From an uncultured Porphyromonadaceae bacterium (GTDB taxonomy: Bacteria > Bacteroidota > Bacteroidia > Bacteroidales > Muribaculaceae): a stretch of DNA of 25,666 bases. Positions 7,902 through 14,685 of the stretch are shown here, piece by piece. How positions within the stretch are numbered: position 1 is the first letter of the stretch; each line of letters starts with the position of its first letter. A model generated the notes under the pieces. It searched no databases. It was not told where the DNA came from and saw nothing but the letters and a program-made list of their open reading frames with translations. The translations under genes were made by a program, and so were the position numbers. The stretch lies in assembly GCA_947178245.1 (NCBI GenBank), contig CAMWXO010000006.1:1-25666 (forward strand), read 5' to 3'.

Positions 7902-9587
7902 TTAGAAAGCGAGGTTGTAAGAAGCAAACTCGAGGTCTTTCTTAGCCTTCTCAGCCATAGTGCTGTCGAGTTTGATGGCTTCGCGGAGGTTGGACATCAC
8001 CATGTTCTCGTTGTTGGTGCGGGCGCCCACTACAGCTGCGAGATAATAAGTCACTGCGTTGGGAGTCTTGATGCCGGCGAGAGTGTTCTTGGCAGCGCTG
8101 TAGTCCTTGTTGAGGATCTGGGCAAGAGCGGAGTTGTTGTTCTTGCTTGAACCGAAGCTGTTGACAGCCTTGGCGGCATTGCCTTCGTTGATGTAGAGCA
8201 CACCGAGAGCGGAAGCGGCCTCGGGCACGCCTGCTGCGCCGCCGATGAGATCCTTACCCTTTGAGTAGTCGCCGTTGGCAAGGGCGAGAAGACCCTGGTT
8301 GAGTTCTACCGACTTGTTGCCGGGAGCGGCCTTGGCAGCCTTGGCGAGAGCCTGAGCGGCAGCGTCAAGCTTGCCGAGCGCGATCTGAGTGGCGCCGAGG
8401 TTGTTCCAGGTGCGGAAGTCGTTGGGATAAAGCTGAGCGGCAGCTGCGTAGACAGCCTCCTGACGCACCTTGTCGTCGGTGAGCTGAGCCACGTAGAGGA
8501 TTTCCTCGATTGAAAGCTTGCTGGGATCGGTAGCGAATTCCTCGATCATCACTTCGTCAGACTTACCGATCACATTGACCGTAGCCACGATCTTTGAGTA
8601 GCGGAGCTGGGGCAGGATCTGCTCGGCGAGTTCGTTGAAGACGGCCGACATGTTCTTGAGCTCAGCCTCGCGCTGCTCGGGATCCTTATACATCTTGAGG
8701 ACAGAAAGGATGAGGTTCTTGTCCTGGATGTTTGACTTCTCCACGAGCTGCTGGAAGCCTTCCCAGTCTTCGGGAGTGAACTCAGAGGTGAGTTCGCCGA
8801 ATTCTGTGATCTTGTCTTTCTTGAGCTGACCCTTCATGTAGTCTACGGTGTTCACCTCACGCTTTTCTGAAAGCTGGGTGTTGAAAGCCATAGTTCCGTC
8901 GGGCGAAGCGTAGGAGTGCACGTTGATGCCGGCGATTTCCATGTTGGCTGCGTCGTTGGCGGCGATAAGGTCGTTGTTGAAGTCTACGTAGTCAGCGGCA
9001 CCGGTCTGGTTAGCGCGGATGTTGGCCTGGTTGATGAGGAACTTGATCTCGGCGCTGTATTTCTCCTGAATGATGCGCTGGAAGGCGCTGGGAGCGTTTG
9101 AAGTCTCGAAAGCGGCTGCGTCGATGAGTGTGGAGGTGGCGATCACGCCATAGCCCACCTTGACGCGGGGAAGCTCATATTCCTTGCCGCCCTGAGTCAC
9201 CTTGAAGTCGAGGTAAAGGTCGGAGTTGGCCATTTCGGGCTGATAGAGCACGTTGAAGGGGATAGTCACGGGGCCGCCCTCCTTGTAGGAGATCACCTGA
9301 CCGTTGGCACGTGCGTTCTCACCCTGGAAAGTCACCTGTGAGCTGGAGGCCTCGCCACCGTTCCATGCGAGGACGGGAGTGACGGTGACAACTGCGTTCT
9401 TGGGCATGAACTTTGCCGGAACAGTGCCGGAAATGGTAGCGGGAACAGTAAGGCCGACTGTCTCGAGAGGAGTCGGATTTACCGTGAAATACTCCGAAGC
9501 GAAGTCTCCGACTTTCTTGGAGCAGGATGCCATGGAGAGTACCATAGCGCCCATCGAGAGGTAAACTAATGTTTTTTTCATGATCAT
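7902..9587 (-). CDS. Outer-membrane-type lipoprotein with OmpA-like and TPR-like regions
   Basis: This 561-residue exported lipoprotein has a signal peptide ending in the lipobox SMASC (Cys22), followed by SKK. Residues 25-165 look like beta-rich repeats. Residues about 175-265 resemble an OmpA-C/peptidoglycan-associated fold (IKFLINQANIR, then INVHSYASPDG and LSEKREVNTVDYMK). Residues about 370-530 are alanine-rich helical pairs of the TPR kind (for example TWNNLGATQIALGKLDAAAQALAKAA). The design fits an envelope protein that touches peptidoglycan and scaffolds others. I do not assign a function. ATG at 9587 or the second ATG at 9581 (MKKTLVYL) could be the start, and both give a good signal peptide. 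It has its own promoter and appears monocistronic. Family members are widespread in Bacteroidales as surface-associated or immunoreactive proteins. Confidence 0.82.
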   Translation of the reverse strand: MIMKKTLVYLSMGAMVLSMASCSKKVGDFASEYFTVNPTPLETVGLTVPATISGTVPAKFMPKNAVVTVTPVLAWNGGEASSSQVTFQGENARANGQVISYKEGGPVTIPFNVLYQPEMANSDLYLDFKVTQGGKEYELPRVKVGYGVIATSTLIDAAAFETSNAPSAFQRIIQEKYSAEIKFLINQANIRANQTGAADYVDFNNDLIAANDAANMEIAGINVHSYASPDGTMAFNTQLSEKREVNTVDYMKGQLKKDKITEFGELTSEFTPEDWEGFQQLVEKSNIQDKNLILSVLKMYKDPEQREAELKNMSAVFNELAEQILPQLRYSKIVATVNVIGKSDEVMIEEFATDPSKLSIEEILYVAQLTDDKVRQEAVYAAAAQLYPNDFRTWNNLGATQIALGKLDAAAQALAKAAKAAPGNKSVELNQGLLALANGDYSKGKDLIGGAAGVPEAASALGVLYINEGNAAKAVNSFGSSKNNNSALAQILNKDYSAAKNTLAGIKTPNAVTYYLAAVVGARTNNENMVMSNLREAIKLDSTMAEKAKKDLEFASYNLAF

Positions 9588-9679
9588 GAATGTAAAAAAA
9601 CTTAACTAAATTTAGGGTTATCAATAAGTTGGCGAGAAATCGCGGGGCCATGCCGCGCCACGACTCCTATATTAAACGT

Positions 9680-9711
9680 CAAAGTTATATAAAATGGCTG
9701 ACTTCTGCAAG
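9680..9711 (-). promoter_or_regulatory. Promoter of the OmpA-like/TPR lipoprotein gene
   Basis: On the minus strand a -7 box TAACTTTG (9680-9687) matches Bacteroidota TAnnTTTG exactly. It lies 20 nt after a CTTG -33 element (9708-9711). Transcription would start near 9673, giving a leader of about 85 nt. The mobile element's left end begins about 28 bp upstream of the -33 element and leaves this promoter intact. Confidence 0.72.
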
Positions 9712-9730
9712 AATTTTCCGTAAAAAAAGC

Positions 9731-9739
9731 ATTCCGTCA
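9731..9739. repeat. Left target-site duplication ATTCCGTCA
   Basis: This 9-bp sequence directly abuts the left terminal inverted repeat and recurs exactly, in direct orientation, abutting the right terminal repeat at 12720-12728. Confidence 0.85.
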
Positions 9740-9808
9740 CACAGCTCTTTCATTTAAGATAAAAATCAGGATATAATCTCCCTTACCCGGTTCATGACGA
9801 ATCGGGTA
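9740..9808 (+). repeat. Left terminal arm: inverted repeat plus subterminal palindrome
   Basis: The terminal repeat (9740-9759) is followed by a 20-bp spacer, then CCCTTACCCGGTTC (9780-9793), a 5-nt loop and GAATCGGGTA (9799-9808). The last parts form a 10-bp hairpin with one wobble. The right arm has the same modules at identical spacing in inverse orientation. The hairpin lies 18 nt beyond the protease stop codon and may also end that transcript. Confidence 0.82.
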
Positions 9809-9826
9809 TTTTGTCGTCGCTGTATT

Positions 9827-12100
9827 TCAGATAATTATCTTATAGATCCGATTTCCAGTCTGTATTATGTAGACACCCTTGTCAAGAATAACCGTCTCAT
9901 CCGCCATAACCCTGGCAACTGATATTCCCTGAAGATTGATTATATTGGCGGTAGCTCCATCCGCGAGACCTTTAATGGTAAGTCCATTACCGGATACCTG
10001 TATCTGCAGCTGAGATGATGTCACTAATTCTCCGACTCCGGAAGCATCCTCCACGATATTGACAAACTCTTTCCATACCGGCGCGCTTCTATAGATATCC
10101 GAGCAGCCTAACGGCACATGAAGAGTGATTGCCTCAATATCGCATCCCTGAAACGGAGTCTCTCCGAGGTTCGGAAGCGACCGCGATTCTGTCCAATGAA
10201 CGTAAACATCCTTGAGAGACATACTATAATTGAAAGCAACTCTTGCGATCTGTGTCACAGTATACGGAATGTCAACCTTTTCCAGCGAACAACTCTGGAA
10301 AGCGCACATCCCTATACCGGTGACGCCATAAGGGATACTGACCGATTTGATTCGGGTGCCATTGAAAGCCCATGGGCCTATTTCCTTAAGATTACCGTGG
10401 TCTGAGAATATGATGTTTCCGATGGAAGCACCGCTAAACCCACCCAAAACATTGACATACTCTCCTATTACAACATCATCAAGAATACACTCGTCGAAGG
10501 TACCCTTATCTATACTTACCACATGATAATACTTGTCATCTACCTCAATATCCGCCGGGATAGTTATATTTCCGGAATAACAGTTATTCCTGTTATTGCG
10601 TTTTGTGAAAACAGCATCATTTCCTTCGAGACGGTAATAACATCCATTGATGGATAAGACACCTTCCGCAATCTCTCCGCCCATATCTGAATTGGTAAAT
10701 GTCTTCACTCCATTCTCCACCTGAAGGTCGACATGATTTGAATAGTTCTCTGCAAAACAGACATCATGCCATTTCCCTCCATTAACACGATAAACGGGAA
10801 ATACCGTATAACTTCCGTCTGCCACCTCTGATGTCAAAGTCATAGAGTCAACGTAAAAACTATCAGTATGCACGAATTCTATTATCGGGAAATATGTTAT
10901 AACGTCCGTATTTACATTTTGAAGAGCCAATCCAACTTCTATATCCGCCTCCTTACCGCAGTCTATAAAGGCGCCGAGATCACAGTTTATCCGATCAAGA
11001 TCAGGCATCCATAAAAAATCCTTATGCGATCCCACCCAAAGTCCGGGCTCTCCATTACAATATGGCATGATTGAACATATAAAACCGGGAGAGGAGTCAA
11101 AACCAGTGGCTGTAGTCAGATAATAGCCATTTGAATGTCCGTCCCAACCAAAATTGAAATGAAAATATCCGTCAGAGTCGTAGCCGTCGCATACAAAGGC
11201 ATGAGCGCCGCGTGCACTTCCACCTTCATAGAACACGGGACGCGCCGCATCAAGTTCGTCGCGGAGTATAGACTCAAAATCCTTCTGAGAGCATAAATCC
11301 CGGGATACATAGTAGATGCTCGGATCATATCCGAAGTAGTTTACCATACCTGGAATATTAAGGCTTGCTCCGGTGGAAGAGCCGTAATCGGAATTGTTGG
11401 CAATTCCGCAGTCGTACATGAGCTTTGCGACCGCCAGCGCCGACTCATCAGAGTAATTACCTATATATTGAGGCAGCATAAGGCCCCATTCATACACGGA
11501 CTTGCTGAAATCCATTGAAAGAGTTGTTCCATTCCAATCATAAGAGTTTTCTCCTTGGCCTTGAGACGGGTAATTATGATAATACATTATCTGACTTATG
11601 GCTGTATTGACACATCCTGTCACAGTCCTTACACCATCCTTCTCCGGGCACAACAGATTATATGGAGCGAACTGTCCCCATTCAGTCGATCCGAGCAAGG
11701 GAGCGACTTCAGTTGAAGTTCTTGTGTTTTTGACAGGGATGAATTCCAGCCATTCAGGTATGGATGCTATTTCCCGGGAATAAGCTTCGAGCTGACTAAG
11801 TGCGTTGACCGGCAGGTTTTCCACAAAATAGTGTCCGGAAAGGGAGTAAGCGAGTATCGGTCGTGCAAGACGATCATCATTCGCTATAAGCGCCCATCCT
11901 CCACCCGAGGAATTGACAACGTAGATTTCATTACCATATTTGTCGACAGACATGGCTGATGAAGCCAAAGACCGTGTTGAATTTTTTGTAAGCACCTCCG
12001 CAGCCTTATAAATGGCTTCTTCCGGACTGATTGCGGCAGCTGAAAGATTGAACGAAGCTGCGTAAAGAACAGCCACGGAAAAGAGAAGATATTTTCGCAT
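9827..12100 (-). CDS. Secreted C10 (streptopain-like) cysteine protease with leucine-rich repeats
   Basis: This 757-residue exported protease starts at ATG 12100, which gives a clean signal peptide (MRKYLLFSVAVLYAASFNLSAAA). The next ATG upstream, at 12148, adds only an unconserved leader. Residues about 24-125 are the inhibitory propeptide typical of C10 proteases. The catalytic Cys163 is in GCVNTAISQIMYYHNYP and the expected His300 is in GAHAFVCDGYD, followed by FHFNFGWDGHSNGYY (313-327). Residues about 500-680 are BspA-like LRR_5 repeats (for example IKSVSIPYGVTGIGMCAFQSCSLEKVDIP). The C-terminus ends GVYIIQTGNRIYKIII, like the sorting tails of Bacteroidales secreted proteins. It is the passenger of the mobile element and is more AT-rich than its neighbours. 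Such proteins probably act at the cell surface on host or dietary proteins or other bacteria. The substrate is unknown. Confidence 0.9.
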   Translation of the reverse strand: MRKYLLFSVAVLYAASFNLSAAAISPEEAIYKAAEVLTKNSTRSLASSAMSVDKYGNEIYVVNSSGGGWALIANDDRLARPILAYSLSGHYFVENLPVNALSQLEAYSREIASIPEWLEFIPVKNTRTSTEVAPLLGSTEWGQFAPYNLLCPEKDGVRTVTGCVNTAISQIMYYHNYPSQGQGENSYDWNGTTLSMDFSKSVYEWGLMLPQYIGNYSDESALAVAKLMYDCGIANNSDYGSSTGASLNIPGMVNYFGYDPSIYYVSRDLCSQKDFESILRDELDAARPVFYEGGSARGAHAFVCDGYDSDGYFHFNFGWDGHSNGYYLTTATGFDSSPGFICSIMPYCNGEPGLWVGSHKDFLWMPDLDRINCDLGAFIDCGKEADIEVGLALQNVNTDVITYFPIIEFVHTDSFYVDSMTLTSEVADGSYTVFPVYRVNGGKWHDVCFAENYSNHVDLQVENGVKTFTNSDMGGEIAEGVLSINGCYYRLEGNDAVFTKRNNRNNCYSGNITIPADIEVDDKYYHVVSIDKGTFDECILDDVVIGEYVNVLGGFSGASIGNIIFSDHGNLKEIGPWAFNGTRIKSVSIPYGVTGIGMCAFQSCSLEKVDIPYTVTQIARVAFNYSMSLKDVYVHWTESRSLPNLGETPFQGCDIEAITLHVPLGCSDIYRSAPVWKEFVNIVEDASGVGELVTSSQLQIQVSGNGLTIKGLADGATANIINLQGISVARVMADETVILDKGVYIIQTGNRIYKIII

Positions 12101-12307
12101 ACAATTATTGATTAAGTTAACTTTTGATGTCTTAAGTGAGAACGTCACTGCTTTTTCACTTGAAGACTTGCATTAAACATGGATGTGAACCACAACATCA
12201 TAAGTAAGTAGCTCACAAAAACTAACCGATATATAGCCATCGAGTAGCAGAAACAAATCTTTTTATGAGAGATGCTGCTGAACTAAACCCGCATTTACCA
12301 CCTAAGC

Positions 12308-12334
12308 AGCTTAGAGAAATTATTTCTCTTAGCT
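12308..12334 (-). promoter_or_regulatory. Leader hairpin of the C10 protease transcript
   Basis: AGCTTAGAGAA (12308-12318) and TTCTCTTAGCT (12324-12334) pair over 11 positions with one mismatch around a 5-nt loop, within the long leader (about 255 nt) predicted for the protease mRNA. An upstream GCTGCT (12274-12279) could pair instead with AGCAGC (12305-12310), so two exclusive folds are conceivable. A regulatory role is speculative. Confidence 0.4.
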
Positions 12335-12362
12335 ACTTAATTAATTTCTGAGAATTACTTAG

Positions 12363-12394
12363 CAAAGATAGAATATATCTTTGTATTATGCAAG
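12363..12394 (-). promoter_or_regulatory. Promoter of the C10 protease gene
   Basis: On the minus strand TATCTTTG (12363-12370) matches the Bacteroidota -7 consensus TAnnTTTG. It lies 20 nt after CTTG (12391-12394), the same layout as the lipoprotein promoter at 9680. It lies inside the mobile element, just inside the internal terminal repeat, so the passenger gene carries its own promoter. The -7 box is also half of an 8-bp inverted repeat, with TATCTTTG on the other strand at 12376-12383. Confidence 0.7.
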
Positions 12395-12423
12395 ATTTAA
12401 ATAAAAAAACTTCAATATTTTGA

Positions 12424-12441
12424 CACGGCTCTTTCATTTAA
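12424..12441 (+). repeat. Internal copy of the transposon terminal repeat
   Basis: CACGGCTCTTTCATTTAA is the exact inverse of 12702-12719, so 12424-12719 is itself a 296-bp unit with perfect 18-bp ends. No direct repeat flanks this inner unit: ATATTTTGA stands on its left and ATTCCGTCA on its right. This fits an inner IS end rather than an independent insertion. Confidence 0.85.
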
Positions 12442-12618
12442 AAAATCCTTGTACTTAAAGCCAACCAGCCCTCGTTAAGGTACGGAATTGAGGACAGGCT
12501 CAAATTGCACATTCCTCTGTATTCATATACCGAAGGGCCCGTGCTTGGACATGGAAGGATAGAGACCGGGACATATCATATCCATGACGGGCCGGATATA
12601 ATTGCTGACAAGGACTGA
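12442..12618 (+). pseudogene. Remnant of an ISAs1/H-repeat-type transposase
   Basis: An open stretch of 58 codons, with no start codon of its own, runs directly from the internal terminal repeat to TGA at 12616-12618. It contains VLKANQPSLR near the start and GHGRIETGTYHIHDGPDII near the end. Both resemble conserved blocks of ISAs1-family DDE transposases (LKGNQ...L and GHGRIE, the latter holding the catalytic Glu), at about the spacing seen in that family. About the first two thirds and the C-terminus are missing, so it cannot be functional. The family assignment is from memory of the motifs and is not proved by a search. Confidence 0.7.
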
Positions 12619-12650
12619 GGTAACTTATTGATATGACATACCAATACCCT

Positions 12651-12719
12651 TACCCGATTCCTGCCGAACCGGGTAAGGGTATTATTGCCGTTTCTATAGT
12701 CTTAAATGAAAGAGCCGTG
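12651..12719 (-). repeat. Right terminal arm: subterminal palindrome plus inverted repeat
   Basis: This is the mirror image of the left arm: the terminal repeat (12700-12719), a 20-bp spacer, then the hairpin. Here the hairpin stem is longer, 18 bp (arms 12643-12660 and 12666-12683) with one wobble and a 5-nt loop. The 20-bp spacer is unrelated to that of the left arm, while the flanking modules are conserved. Confidence 0.82.
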
Positions 12720-12728
12720 ATTCCGTCA
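12720..12728. repeat. Right target-site duplication ATTCCGTCA
   Basis: An exact copy of 9731-9739 directly outside the right terminal repeat. A 9-bp duplication falls in the 8-10 bp range reported for ISAs1-family insertions. Confidence 0.85.
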
Positions 12729-12766
12729 GAATCATCCGGTCTGTAGACATTACTCAGCGCGATATG

Positions 12767-13711
12767 TCAGGATTCGTAGAAAATCGCCTCCTTCTGATAG
12801 CGTGCCATGAGGGTGTTGTAGGCCCAGTCGTCGCATGGAAGGAGCGTTATGCCGCGCGATTCGTCGATGATATAGTCAGTGATGGGAGCCCCGGCATAGA
12901 TGGAGCATACCACTCCACCGCCGAGCCTCGGATTCACCTCCATGAGCAGATATCTGTTGCGGTCGAGATCATGCAGGAACTGGAGAGTGACAGGTCCGCG
13001 CAGATTGAATGTCTCTATCACGCGGCGCGAGAGCCCGTCGAGCACCGTATTGCGGCAGGTGATGGTGCGCGTCACCTCTCCGCCCATTACCTCGAGGCGG
13101 CACCGGGGCACGACCGTGAGTATCTCGCCCTGCTGCGACACGTAGCAGTCCACGGTGTACTCCTCACGGTTCTCGATATATTCCTGCACGAGATATTCCG
13201 AAAGATTCCGGAGTTCCATCAGCTCGTCGAGCGTGTGGAAGACCTTGATGCCGCGCGAGGCCGAGCCCTTGCGCGGTTTGGCTATGGCCGGCATCTTAGC
13301 CGTGAGGGCGGAATACGTCTTAGGGATAGGGATGCCGGCTTTCTCGAAGGCCTTGGCCGCCTCTATCTTGTCAAACATGATGCGGTTCGTCTCGAAATCG
13401 CCCACCGGGATGAAGACGTCGGGAAGATGCTGCTTCACTTTTGAAGCGATCTCGATGGCCCCGTCTACGAATGGGAGTATGATGTCGACTTCGTTTTCCT
13501 TCGCCACGCGCACTATATCCTGCACCACGTTGGGATCGCTCCAGCGCGGCCCGACCACTACTTTAGCCACGAGAGCGATGGGCACCTGCTCGAGAAGTTC
13601 ATAACTGATGATGTTCACTTCCCGGCCTATGCGCTCGCCGCTGCGCTTGAAAAGTTCAGCCATCGACACCCGGCGCGCTCCACCGAGCATGAGGATATTT
13701 ATCTTTTTCAT
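12767..13711 (-). CDS. ATP-grasp family enzyme (carbamoyl-phosphate synthase/PylC-like)
   Basis: This 314-residue cytoplasmic protein has the ATP-grasp plan. The N-terminal Rossmann-like part opens NILMLGGARRVSMAELF. The ATP-binding middle contains AIAKPRKGSASRGI and LVQEYIENREEYTVDCYV. The metal-binding C-terminal motif is LMEVNPRLGGG. ATP-grasp enzymes join a carboxylate to an amine or thiol through an acyl phosphate; the substrates here are unknown. Its start overlaps the stop of the LegB-like dehydratase by 4 nt (ATGA), so it is the last gene of a three-gene operon. Context suggests a role in making a decorated sugar nucleotide or surface glycan. The transposon's right end lies about 40 bp beyond its stop codon and has not damaged it. 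Confidence 0.82.
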   Translation of the reverse strand: MKKINILMLGGARRVSMAELFKRSGERIGREVNIISYELLEQVPIALVAKVVVGPRWSDPNVVQDIVRVAKENEVDIILPFVDGAIEIASKVKQHLPDVFIPVGDFETNRIMFDKIEAAKAFEKAGIPIPKTYSALTAKMPAIAKPRKGSASRGIKVFHTLDELMELRNLSEYLVQEYIENREEYTVDCYVSQQGEILTVVPRCRLEVMGGEVTRTITCRNTVLDGLSRRVIETFNLRGPVTLQFLHDLDRNRYLLMEVNPRLGGGVVCSIYAGAPITDYIIDESRGITLLPCDDWAYNTLMARYQKEAIFYES

Positions 13712-14685
13712 ACGTTGTATATTCCTGATTTATACTGTTTTAAATTTGCAGGGTCGGTAAACCATCCTATTGTACGCTTCAGCCCCTCCTCAAGATTGAA
13801 ACGCGGGCGCCACGGAGTGAGCGACGTGATGAGGGAATTGTCGCCGAGCAGCCTGAACACCTCGCTTCCCGAGGGGCGGAGGCGGGCCTGATCCACCACC
13901 CACTCCACGTCGGCCCCCATCAGGCGAGCTATGGTCTGAAGCGTATCGCGCATGGATATCTCCACGCCTGTGGCGATATTCACTTCACGCCCTACGGCTT
14001 CGGGGCACTTCGCAAGCGCGATGAAGCCGGCAGCCGTGTCTTCCACATAGTTGAAGTCGCGCGTGGGTGAGAGATCTCCCACCTTGATGCGCCGCTCGCC
14101 GGAGGCTATCTGGGTGATGATGGAGGGAATGATGGCACGCGCCGACTGGCGTGGCCCGTAGGTGTTGAACGGACGCACGACCGTGACCGGCGTCTCAAAG
14201 GCATTGTGAAAACTCATGGCTATGGCATCGGCCCCTATCTTGGATGCGGAGTAGGGCGATTGCGGCTGCTTGGGGTGGCGCTCGTCGATGGGGACGTATT
14301 TAGCCGTGCCGTAGACTTCGGAGGTGGATGTGACCAGAAGCCGCGACACACCTTCATCACGCACGGCCTGGCAGACATTGAGAGTGCCCTTGACGTTGGT
14401 GTCTACGTATGAGTCGGGAGCCACATAACTGTAAGGGATGGCGATGAGAGCTGCAAGATGAAACACGGTGTCGATCCCCTTCACGATATGTCGGCAATAG
14501 TTGGGATCGCGCACGTCGCCGGTGACCACTTCAAGACCGGGATGATTTATCCCTTCCAGCCATCCCCATGAGTTGAAGGAATTGTATTGGGCCAGTGCCC
14601 GCACCTCGCAGCCTTCGGCAAGAAGGGCCTGCGTGAGGTGGGAGCCGATGAATCCGTCGGCTCCTGTGACGAGTACCTTATTCAT
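13708..14685 (-). CDS. NAD-dependent sugar-nucleotide dehydratase/epimerase, LegB-like
   Basis: This 325-residue extended short-chain dehydrogenase has the NAD-binding motif GADGFIG (residues 8-14), a TSE triad position (121-123) in TSTSEVYG, and the catalytic YxxxK at Tyr145/Lys149 (SPYSASKIGAD). The segment QYNSFNSWGWLEG and the Glu of TSEVYG resemble LegB-type NDP-hexosamine 4,6-dehydratases of the legionaminic-acid family rather than simple epimerases. It probably makes a deoxy-keto amino-sugar nucleotide in the cytoplasm for surface polysaccharide or glycan synthesis. It overlaps the upstream GNAT gene by 8 nt and the downstream ATP-grasp gene by 4 nt. No other leg or pse pathway genes (legC, neuB-like, aminotransferase) are in the window, so the exact product is uncertain. 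Confidence 0.82.
   Translation of the reverse strand: MNKVLVTGADGFIGSHLTQALLAEGCEVRALAQYNSFNSWGWLEGINHPGLEVVTGDVRDPNYCRHIVKGIDTVFHLAALIAIPYSYVAPDSYVDTNVKGTLNVCQAVRDEGVSRLLVTSTSEVYGTAKYVPIDERHPKQPQSPYSASKIGADAIAMSFHNAFETPVTVVRPFNTYGPRQSARAIIPSIITQIASGERRIKVGDLSPTRDFNYVEDTAAGFIALAKCPEAVGREVNIATGVEISMRDTLQTIARLMGADVEWVVDQARLRPSGSEVFRLLGDNSLITSLTPWRPRFNLEEGLKRTIGWFTDPANLKQYKSGIYNV

Larger units (their letters stand above)
9740..12719. mobile_element. IS-derived passenger-gene transposon carrying a C10 protease
   Basis: The unit of about 2980 bp begins CACAGCTCTTTCATTTAAGA (9740-9759) and ends with the reverse complement of CACGGCTCTTTCATTTAAGA (12700-12719), matching at 19 of 20 bases. Each end carries, exactly 20 bp further in, the same palindrome module. 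A perfect 9-bp direct repeat flanks the whole unit. Inside are the protease gene with its own promoter, a third copy of the terminal repeat (12424-12441) and a transposase remnant. The interior is visibly more AT-rich than the housekeeping genes on both sides. No complete transposase is present, so it would need one in trans. It may be a mobile insertion cassette (MIC/tIS type), or a decayed composite of two inverted IS copies. The terminal structure is seen directly; mobility is inferred. Confidence 0.82.

Noticed and set aside
12101..12148. Upstream ATG for the C10 protease
   Set aside because: It would bury the signal peptide behind 16 polar residues. ATG 12100 gives a clean export signal.
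12415..12728. 12424-12719 as an independently inserted MITE
   Set aside because: It has perfect 18-bp ends but no matching direct repeats at its own boundaries. The only target duplication brackets the larger unit.
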